Shown here one piece after another: positions 1-6,000 of a DNA stretch of 7,482 nt. The translations under genes were made by a program, and so were the position numbers. The DNA comes from Planctomycetales bacterium 4484_123 (GTDB lineage Bacteria > Planctomycetota > Phycisphaerae > SM23-33), in assembly GCA_002049885.1 (NCBI GenBank), contig MVCS01000053.1, forward strand, positions 1 through 7,482, given 5' to 3'. How positions within the stretch are numbered: position 1 is the stretch's first letter; every line of letters starts with the position of its first letter. The notes beneath the pieces were generated by a model. It saw nothing but the letters and a program-made list of their open reading frames with translations, made no database searches and was not told the DNA's origin.

Positions 1-10
1 CCCCCGCCGC

Positions 11-48
11 TGTCAAAGGGATTTTTTGCACCGACCCGGAGATTTTTT
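11..48 (-). promoter_or_regulatory. Promoter at left edge: TTGACA -35 with two phased A6 tracts
   Basis: On the minus strand a perfect -35 hexamer TTGACA occupies 16-11. Upstream of it are two A6 tracts at 27-22 and 48-43, exactly 21 bp apart (about two helical turns). If the hexamer is taken as -35 to -30, the tracts fall near -41/-46 and -62/-67, where UP elements and curved DNA contact the RNA polymerase alpha subunit in strong stable-RNA promoters. The surrounding DNA is very GC-rich, so these tracts stand out. The -10 box would lie outside the window, so the promoter is only half seen. It would drive the next minus-strand gene, which by synteny could be tRNA-Thr(GGU) or tuf. Confidence 0.5.
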
Positions 49-80
49 CCCCGCCCGCCCTGCCGGCCGCCACCCCCCAC

Positions 81-151
81 AGCGGGCGATGGGAATCGAA
101 CCCACATACTCGGCTTGGAAGGCCGATGCTCTGCCATTGAGCTACGCCCGC
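81..151 (-). tRNA. tRNA-Gly (anticodon UCC)
   Basis: The reverse complement folds as a complete 71-nt tRNA. The acceptor stem GCGGGCG pairs with CGCCCGC, the D arm is GCTC/GAGC, and the anticodon stem TCGGC/GCCGA encloses the loop CTTCCAA with anticodon TCC. The T arm GTGGG-TTCGATT-CCCAT includes one G-U pair. The discriminator base is U, usual for bacterial tRNA-Gly. It decodes GGA and GGG codons. The bases after the discriminator read GTG, so the 3' CCA must be added by a nucleotidyltransferase. It lies downstream of tRNA-Thr and tRNA-Tyr on the same strand, and its own promoter-like sequence ends 14 bases before its 5' end. Confidence 0.97.
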
Positions 152-165
152 GGTGCCGTGGAAGG

Positions 166-194
166 ATTCTACCCGCCAAGAGCGGACGCAGCAA
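166..194 (-). promoter_or_regulatory. Putative sigma70-type promoter of tRNA-Gly
   Basis: Read on the minus strand, TTGCTG (194-189) is followed after 17 bases by TAGAAT (171-166), which matches the -10 consensus at five of six positions. The -35 matches at three of six, including the important TTG. Transcription would start about 8 bases before the mature tRNA 5' end at 151, a typical geometry for a bacterial tRNA promoter. The assignment rests only on hexamer matches and position. Confidence 0.5.
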
Positions 195-418
195 GCTCGA
201 AAGCCCCGCCGGAAGCCCGCCGCTATCCCTTCGCCCGCCATCGTCGGCTCGCCATGCCCGGGCCTGCAGACCCGACCTCATATCAACATCGGCTCATAGC
301 CCCTGAAACCTGAGCCCCTCGGCGCCGCTGCCTGGGCCGGCCAGCCTGGGACCCATCTGCCCTCCGCGCCCCTGAGAGGAACATGGTCGCCAGCGGACAA
401 CCTGCATGACCGGCCGGC

Positions 419-442
419 TGATAGAAGAAATTGATAGAAGAA
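419..442. repeat. Tandem 11-bp direct repeat (tgatagaagaa x2, period 13)
   Basis: The 11-mer tgatagaagaa occurs at 419-429 and again, identical, at 432-442, with a period of 13 bp. It makes an AT-rich island in a GC-rich spacer, about 52 bases past the 3' end of tRNA-Tyr. In the minus-strand transcript it would give a pyrimidine-rich TTCTTCTATCA doublet. Its role is unknown. It could be a protein-binding site or part of the 3' trailer, and two copies are too few to exclude a chance duplication. Confidence 0.55.
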
Positions 443-493
443 TCCTGACGACGGCTGCGGTTGACTCCGGCTGACCCCCAGACCGTCAATCAA

Positions 494-577
494 TGGGAGC
501 GGGTGGATTCGAACCACCGTAGGGTTTACCCCGGCAGATTTACAGTCTGCTCCCTTTGTCCACTCGGGCACACTCCC
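494..577 (-). tRNA. tRNA-Tyr (anticodon GUA)
   Basis: The reverse complement is an 84-nt class II tRNA. Acceptor GGGAGTG pairs with CGCTCCC through one T-G wobble pair, and the discriminator is A as in bacterial tRNA-Tyr. The anticodon loop reads CTGTAAA with anticodon GTA, flanked by the stem GCAGA/TCTGC. A long variable arm (CGGGGTAAACCCTA region) and the T arm GGTGG-TTCGAAT-CCACC follow. It decodes UAU and UAC. CCA is not encoded, as the next bases are TTG. It is the middle gene of the Thr-Tyr-Gly series, 72 bases after tRNA-Thr, and has a TTGACA element upstream. Confidence 0.97.
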
Positions 578-587
578 GTCGGCGAAA

Positions 588-600
588 TCAGCTTAGCTGA
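588..600. repeat. 13-bp palindrome overlapping the proposed tRNA-Tyr -10 region
   Basis: The sequence tcagct-t-agctga is a perfect 6-bp inverted repeat around one central base. It covers the -10 hexamer proposed for tRNA-Tyr (595-590). Direct copies of gaaatc flank it at 584-589 and 599-604. It could be an operator or a small hairpin, but a palindrome of this length can also occur by chance. Confidence 0.4.
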
Positions 601-617
601 AATCCCAACCATGTCAA
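590..617 (-). promoter_or_regulatory. Putative promoter of tRNA-Tyr (perfect -35, weak -10)
   Basis: On the minus strand a perfect TTGACA (617-612) is followed after 16 bases by TAAGCT (595-590), which matches TATAAT only at T1, A2 and T6. The -10 end lies 12 bases before the tRNA 5' end at 577, close to the 14 bases seen at tRNA-Gly, and this supports the call. The weak -10 and the overlapping palindrome leave open whether this is a strong constitutive promoter. Confidence 0.42.
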
Positions 618-633
618 CCGCACCGGCGGCACC

Positions 634-647
634 CCGGCGATGGCCGG
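634..647 (-). other. Small GC hairpin just after tRNA-Thr
   Basis: CCGGC-CATC-GCCGG forms a 5-bp GC stem with a 4-base loop starting three bases past the tRNA-Thr 3' end on the minus strand. No U run follows, so it is not a canonical intrinsic terminator. It could stall polymerase or guide 3' trimming, or have no function. Confidence 0.3.
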
Positions 648-649
648 CA

Positions 650-721
650 AGCCAGCGGAGGGATTCGAACCCACAACCCCAGCTTTACAAAAGCTGTGCT
701 CTGCCGTTGAGCTACGCTGGC
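650..721 (-). tRNA. tRNA-Thr (anticodon UGU)
   Basis: The reverse complement folds as a 72-nt tRNA. Acceptor GCCAGCG pairs with CGCTGGC, the D arm is GCTC/GAGC, and the anticodon stem CAGCT/AGCTG encloses the loop TTTGTAA with anticodon TGT. The T loop TTCGAAT is standard. The T stem GTGGG/CCCTC carries one T-T mismatch at its second pair (bases 673 and 659), a small oddity. The discriminator is U and CCA is not encoded. It decodes ACA and probably other ACN codons. It is the first tRNA of the series, 60 bases after the kinase stop codon, and corresponds by anticodon and position to thrU of the E. coli tufB operon. Confidence 0.96.
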
Positions 722-725
722 GGCG

Positions 726-765
726 TGGACCGTCCCCGCCCCCCGCCGGGCGGCGCGAAGGTCCA
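726..765 (-). other. GC-rich inverted repeat in the tRNA-Thr leader
   Basis: TGGACC (765-760) and GGTCCA (731-726) form a 6-bp outer stem around an almost pure G/C core that can pair internally in several ways. It lies between the proposed tRNA-Thr start site and the tRNA itself. It could block read-through from the kinase gene, or be a leader hairpin for RNase III or RNase P processing. There is no U tract, so a classical terminator is not supported. Confidence 0.4.
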
Positions 766-775
766 TACCCTGGGG

Positions 776-781
776 ATTATA
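776..781 (-). promoter_or_regulatory. Perfect TATAAT -10 box of tRNA-Thr, abutting the kinase stop codon
   Basis: The minus strand reads TAG-TATAAT-CCCCAGGG: the kinase stop codon at 784-782 is followed directly by a perfect -10 box at 781-776. An exact TATAAT is unlikely by chance in such GC-rich sequence. A C/G-rich discriminator follows, a feature of promoters under stringent control in E. coli. No good TTGACA lies 16-18 bases upstream (the hexamer there is ACCACC or similar), so the -35 is weak or not used. The start site would be near 769, giving a leader of about 48 nt before tRNA-Thr. Confidence 0.55.
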
Positions 782-3016
782 CTACGGCAGGGCCCGCTGG
801 TGGTACTCGTAGAAGGCCTGGTAGTTCTTTCGCAGGTAGCCGCCGGCGGTCGTTCGCACGGCTTGCAGGACCACGCCCAGCACGTGAGCCCCCACACGGC
901 GGAGCTGCTCGGCGGTACGCTGGGCGATGCCGATGCTGTTCTGGTGGGCGCGCACCACCAGCACCACCGCGTCCACCTGGGTGGCCAGCACGCAGGCATC
1001 GGCGACCACCATCGCCGGGGAGCCGTCGAATATGACCTGGTCGTACTCGCCGGCCATCTCCGAGACCAATTGCCGCATGATGTCCGAGCCCAGCAGTTCG
1101 GCGGGGTTGGGCGGCAACGGGCCGGCGGCGATGACATCCAGGTTGGGAACCTCTGTGGAGGACACCACGTCGCGCCAGTTGGCCTGCCCGACCAGGGCGG
1201 ACGACAGCCCCGCCTCGTGGGTGCCGGGGAACAGATCGGCGATGGCAGGCTGGCGGAAGTTGGCGTCCACCACCAGCACGCGGTGGCCCGCCTGGGCGAC
1301 GGCCACGGCCAGGTTGAGCACCACGGTCGTCCGCCCGTCCTCGGGCCCCGGCGAGGTCACCAGCATGCTCCGCCGTTGCTGCACCGGGCCGGAGTACAGC
1401 AGGTTCGTGCGGATCTGTCTGAAGGCCTCCGCGGCGGGAGAGCGCGGGGCCAGCAGGACCACGCGCCGAAAGTCCTCGACCTCTTCCTCCAGGTCGTCGC
1501 CGTGCGGAACCACGCCCAACAGGGGCAGGTCCATGCGCCGCACGATGTCGCTGGGATTGCGGATGGAGGTATCGGTGAACTCCAGCAGGAAGGCCACGCC
1601 GAAGCCCAGCAGCAGTCCCAGCAGCACCCCCACGGGCATGTTGATGCTCCAGCGGGGCCAGGAGATGTCCCGCGGCAGCTCTGCGGGGTACCTCAGCGTC
1701 ACCGACCCGCCGGCGACCAGTTCCTCGCCGGGGCGCCCCCCGCCGGCGGCAGCCGCGGGCCCGCGGATGCCCGTCTGGAGTTCCAGCAGCCGGGCGTTGA
1801 TCTTCCGCAGGCTCTCGCTCAGCAGCTCTGCCTCTTTTTGGAGGTTCTCGATTCGGGCGAGGGTCCGCTCGAGGTCCTGGGCCTTGCGTCGCGCCTCGTT
1901 TCGCCGCTGCATCAGGTCGGCCACCTGGGCCCGGGCGCTCTCCAGCTCCAGCAGCCTGAGCTGCGTGACGGAGTCGATGGCGTTCTTGACGATCTCCTTC
2001 TTGCGCTCGGCAAGCTGCTGCTCGAGAGACTCGATCATGCTCTGGACGTCCTTGTACACCCTGTGTTGCGGTCCGAAGCGGCGTTCGACGTTGTGCAGCC
2101 TGGTCTTCAGCTCGGCCATCCGGAGCATCAGGCCGCGGTACTGCGGGTTCATTTCCAGGGCGCGCTGGACCTCGGGGCTGGAGGCCAGTGTGCCCTCGTT
2201 GAGCGCCTTTTGGTGGGCCTTCCAAGCGGCCTCGGCCTGGGACAGCGCGATCTGCGCCTCGCTGACCTGGCGCGTGAGCATCTGTAGTTCCAGGGACACG
2301 ACGTTGTGGCGCTTCTCCATGGCCGCGACATCGGAGCCGCCGCGGGCAGCCCCCAGGTCGGTGGTGATCTGCTTCAGCCGGCCGCTGAGGCTGTCCTTCT
2401 GCCGCTGGAGCTTTTCGATGTCCTGGCTGACCTCTTCGCGCTGGCGGCGCCCGACGTGGCGGACGAAGCTCTCGGCCACGGCGTTGACGATGTCTGGCAG
2501 CTCCGCCTTGTGCCATCCGGTCATGGAAAGCCTGATGAAGCTCGTCTCCGGCACGGTGGAGACGTCGATGGCCTCATCCAGCTCGCGGAGGATGTTCTTC
2601 TTCAGATGCTTGCTGTACCACTTGGTGCGAATGACCCGGCGATCCTTCAAGGCGCTGTCGAGCACGCGGAACTGCTTGACCAGGCTGGCCATGTTCCGCT
2701 TGTGGCGCTCGATGACGTCCTTGGGATACATTGCGGCCCGGGCCTGGGCCAGGACGCTCTCGGGCGGCTCGACCTCCAGCAACGCCGCCGCCGTGTAGGA
2801 TGGCAAATACAGCCACCACAGCAGGGTCGCCACCACGGCCACAGCCATACACGCCGACCAGATGGACAGGATGAGCCACTTCCGCCTGCGCACGATGCCC
2901 AGCAGCTCCTTGGGCGTCAGACCGCCCGTGGTGCCGGCACCGGTCAGCGGCGCCGCCGGCCCGCGGGGGGGGCCGGCCAGACGGGGCGGCTGAGTCGTGG
3001 TTCTCATCATGGTCAT
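782..3016 (-). CDS. Fused Wzz-type chain-length determinant and BY-kinase (tyrosine autokinase)
   Basis: This 744-residue inner-membrane polysaccharide co-polymerase would control chain length and export of an exopolysaccharide. After a Pro-rich cytoplasmic N-terminus comes the Wzz domain, with membrane segments near 47-70 and 458-480. Between them is a periplasmic part with coiled coil near 195-270 and 325-415 and the family motif FGPQHRV (314-320). A Pro-rich stretch precedes the second segment. The cytoplasmic kinase domain has the oligomerisation motif ExxRxxR (530-536), Walker A SPGPEDGRTT (555-564), Walker A' DANFR (584-588), LPPNPAELL (634-642) and Walker B around D664. The tail carries Tyr 727, 732, 736 and 738, probable autophosphorylation sites. 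Oddly, Walker A has Arg562 where Lys is expected, Walker A' has Asn586 for the second Asp, and Walker B reads DGSP rather than D[ST]PP. Family membership is clear, but full kinase activity is uncertain. The first ATG was chosen for its Shine-Dalgarno spacing; ATGs at codons 3 and 4 are alternatives. Confidence 0.92.
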   Translation of the reverse strand: MTMMRTTTQPPRLAGPPRGPAAPLTGAGTTGGLTPKELLGIVRRRKWLILSIWSACMAVAVVATLLWWLYLPSYTAAALLEVEPPESVLAQARAAMYPKDVIERHKRNMASLVKQFRVLDSALKDRRVIRTKWYSKHLKKNILRELDEAIDVSTVPETSFIRLSMTGWHKAELPDIVNAVAESFVRHVGRRQREEVSQDIEKLQRQKDSLSGRLKQITTDLGAARGGSDVAAMEKRHNVVSLELQMLTRQVSEAQIALSQAEAAWKAHQKALNEGTLASSPEVQRALEMNPQYRGLMLRMAELKTRLHNVERRFGPQHRVYKDVQSMIESLEQQLAERKKEIVKNAIDSVTQLRLLELESARAQVADLMQRRNEARRKAQDLERTLARIENLQKEAELLSESLRKINARLLELQTGIRGPAAAAGGGRPGEELVAGGSVTLRYPAELPRDISWPRWSINMPVGVLLGLLLGFGVAFLLEFTDTSIRNPSDIVRRMDLPLLGVVPHGDDLEEEVEDFRRVVLLAPRSPAAEAFRQIRTNLLYSGPVQQRRSMLVTSPGPEDGRTTVVLNLAVAVAQAGHRVLVVDANFRQPAIADLFPGTHEAGLSSALVGQANWRDVVSSTEVPNLDVIAAGPLPPNPAELLGSDIMRQLVSEMAGEYDQVIFDGSPAMVVADACVLATQVDAVVLVVRAHQNSIGIAQRTAEQLRRVGAHVLGVVLQAVRTTAGGYLRKNYQAFYEYHQRALP

Positions 3017-3023
3017 GGCTGAG

Positions 3024-3029
3024 TCCTTT
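3024..3029 (-). promoter_or_regulatory. Shine-Dalgarno sequence of the Wzz/BY-kinase gene
   Basis: AAAGGA on the minus strand ends seven bases before the ATG at 3016-3014. This decides between that ATG and two further ATGs at codons 3 and 4. It lies inside the 20-base gap after the TPR gene stop (3039-3037), which supports translation of both genes from one mRNA. Confidence 0.75.
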
Positions 3030-3036
3030 CAACTTT

Positions 3037-6000
3037 TCAACTGGTGCTTTCGCCGAGTCGCTTGAGGGCCTCACGCAAGGGCCGGAAGTACGGGTCCCGC
3101 GAGTTGCCCTTGACCTGGCGCCACCCCTGGCGGTACTGGCGCAGGGCATCTGAGGTCCGGCCCGCCTTCTCATACGCCTCGCCCAGGTGCAACCTATTGG
3201 CCGGCATGGGATTAATGTCAACCGACCGGTTCAGCACCTCCAGGGCCTCCTCCAGCTTGCCCAGCTGCGTGAGCACCACACCGTAGGTGTCCAGGGCGTG
3301 AGCATTATACGGGGCCAACTCCACGGCCCGCTTGGCGTAGGGCAAGGCCTCCTGGACCTTCTCCAGGTCGAAGGCCAACATCCACGCCAGGTTGTTCAAG
3401 GCCACCTCATCGTCCGGCGTCATCTCCAGGGCCTTGGCATAGTACTTCCGCGCGTTCTCGAAATCCTTGAGCTGATAGTACACCACGGCCAGTTGGCGCA
3501 GGATCCCGAAACGCTCCACCCTCTCCTCTGCCCGCTCCAGGGCCCGGGCCAATTGCTCCCGGGCGCCCTCGTAGTCCTCTTGGAGTATGAGCAGGTCGGC
3601 CAGCAGTTTGGGCAGTTGCCAGTCCTTGGGCCTCAGCTTCACCCATGCCTTGAGCCTGGCCGTCACCTCCTCCACCTTGGGATGGTAGGCCGCCCGGAGC
3701 TGATCGACCACGAAGGACAGGCGCTTGCCCGTCTTTGCCTGCCTGACGGCCGCACGGAACTCTTTCTCCGCCCGCGCGCGGTCCTTTTTCATCAGGAACG
3801 CCCGGCCACAGATGGCCATGGCCGAAGGCCCCAGGTCGTGGTGCTCGCGGAGGGCCCCTGCCTCCTTGAGGGCCTCGTCCACCCGGCCCAGGTCCAGCAG
3901 GGTCTCGGCCAGCAACACCCCGATCTCCGCGCTCTGGGGCAGGACCTTCTTGACCTTGCGCAAGACGGCCACAGCCTGGGCGGACCTGCCGGTGCGGCGC
4001 CACATCTGGACTGCCTGGATGATGTAGTACAGCTCGCGCGGGTAGTACTTGCGGGCCTCGGTGAGAGCGTTCTCCATCTCCCGCCACTTGCCGTGGCGGG
4101 CGCACAGCTCCACCAGTGCCCGCAGCGCCCCGGCGTCCCCGGGCCGGTCCACCAGCAGGCTCTGGAGCACGGCGTGGGCGTTGGCGAAGTCGCCCATGCT
4201 CTCGTAGATTTCCACCAGCCGGCGGGTGACCACCGGGGAGACCTCGGCCTGTCGGGCAGCCTCCAGGTCGGCCACGGCCAGGGTCCTGTCACCGTTGGCC
4301 AGATGCACCTGGGCGCGGACGACCAGGGCACGGGCGTAGCCGGGGGCCAGGCTCAGGACGCGATCCAAGGTGCGCTTGGCCTTGGTGAAATCGCCCCGCC
4401 TGAAGAAGGCCAGGCCCTGGAGGGTCAGGACCTCCTTGTCCTCAGGGTTCTTGGCCAACAGGGCGGCGATGCGCCGGCCGACCTCGTCGAACTGGCCGGC
4501 CTCGATGAGGTAGCCGATAAGCTCCAGTTCCGCCCGTGGGTCAACGTTGGCGGCCTGCTGGAGGCAGCGGCGCTGGAGATCGGCGGCCTTGGCCCAGTTC
4601 CGACGGCGGGCCTCGAAGCGGGCGGCTGCGATGTACCCCCGCGGGTCCTTGGGGTCGGCCTCCACGGCCTTGGCGTACAGGCCGCGGGCCTGGTCGTACT
4701 CCTCGGCCCGCTCCATGTAATCCGCCCACAGCAGGTACGCGCCGACCTTGTCCTTGTTGGTGCGGGCGTTTTCGGCCAACAGGGTGCGGGCCTCGGCGTC
4801 GCGGTCCGTCCGACGCAACAGGTCCGTCAGCAGCCGGATCGCCAGCAGGCTACCCTTGGTCAGCCGCTGCAGGTCGCGGTAAACGCTCTCGGCATCGTCC
4901 CACCGGCCCACGCGCTCGTACAGCGGGCCCAGACGGGCCAGATTGGTCACGTTCCCGGGCTCGGTCCTGCGCCACTGTTCGCGCTTCCTGATGACGTCAT
5001 TGAGCTTTTCCCGCGACTCCCGCAGCCGCAGGTAGCGCTCGCGCACCACCGGGTCTTCAGGCCTGAACTTGTAAGCCAACTGCACCCACCGGGCGTATTC
5101 GGCGGGCCTGCCCTCGGCCTCGGATACCGCCACCAGGCCCAGCAACGCCTGCACGTTGGAGGGATTCTGCTCGTGGGCTATGCGGAACTCTTCGCGCGCC
5201 CGGTCGAACCGGCCGACGGCCAGGTAGCACCTGCCCAGGAAGGCGTGAGCCTGGCTGAACGTCGGCCGCAGCCGCAGCGCCTCCAGCGTCAGCCGGATTG
5301 CCTCCTGGTACTTCTTCTGCGCCCGGGCCAGGCGGGCCCGGTACATCCGCCCCCCGACCCTGTCCACGTCGGCCTTGGCCGCCCGCTCCGCGTACTTCTG
5401 GGCGCCGGCCCAGTCCGACTTGCCAAGGGCGTGGCTGAAGAGCAGCTCGATGACAAGCGGGTCGTCCGGCTTGATGGCCTCGGCGGCCTTCAGTTCCTTG
5501 ACGAACTGCTCGGTCATCCCGTGCTGGCGATACACGGCCGCCTTGTACAGGGCCCGCTTCAGCGGGTCGGTTTCGTGCGCCGCGGCCTGCAACTGGAGTT
5601 TGAGCTTCTCCTGTGGCGACCGGGCCAGATCGGCTGCCAACCGCGCCAGGACGTCCTGCCGGTCCTTGTAAATCTTCTGGGCCACCTTGTACATGTCCAG
5701 GGCCAGCTTCCGCTGGCCGTCCTGCTGGTACCACTGGATCAACTGCGACACCGCAGGCAGGAACCCCGGCCGGCGCTTGATTATGTCGGCGGTCAGTTTC
5801 ACCGCCGCGGCGTGTCTGCCGTCGCCCCAAAGCTGCTGGGCCCGCAGCATCAGGGCCGCGGCCTCCCTGGGGTCCAGGGCCTTGATGTCCTCGCTCAACC
5901 GGTCGGCCTCGCCGGTGAGGACCTCCAGCAGCACCTTCAGCCGCTGAACCTGCTCGTCCTCGGGCGACTTCTTCAGCGCGGTGGTGACAATGCGCAGGGC

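Larger units (their letters stand above)
152..493. other. 342-base spacer between tRNA-Gly and tRNA-Tyr, no gene supported
   Basis: No coding region is supported here: the open frames in this stretch run into the tRNA genes and resemble no protein I recognise. It holds a promoter-like element for tRNA-Gly at 166-194, a tandem 11-bp repeat at 419-442 that forms an AT-rich island, and a weak inverted repeat (ggctca at 291-296 with tgagcc at 311-316, 14-base loop). I see no clear hairpin followed by a U run for ending the tRNA-Tyr transcript. The spacer is long for neighbouring tRNA genes of one cluster, which fits separate transcription of tRNA-Gly. Confidence 0.6.

Noticed and set aside
21..50. 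T6 tracts as plus-strand intrinsic terminators
   Set aside because: No convincing GC hairpin precedes either tract on the plus strand. Their 21-bp phasing upstream of a minus-strand TTGACA fits a promoter better.
278..571. A 97-codon minus-strand open frame upstream of tRNA-Gly
   Set aside because: It starts inside the tRNA-Tyr gene, shows no protein family resemblance, and has no plausible separate start signal.
81..721. tRNA cluster as an integration site for a mobile element
   Set aside because: There is no integrase, transposase, partial tRNA duplicate or flanking direct repeat of a tRNA 3' end in the window, and the tRNA order is an ancestral conserved one.
461..2287. A 608-codon plus-strand open frame, with other long plus-strand frames opposite the kinase and TPR genes
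   Set aside because: It runs through tRNA-Tyr and tRNA-Thr and then antisense to the clear Wzz/BY-kinase. Its product is His/Gly/Gln-rich with no recognisable domain, as expected for shadows of a high-GC coding strand.
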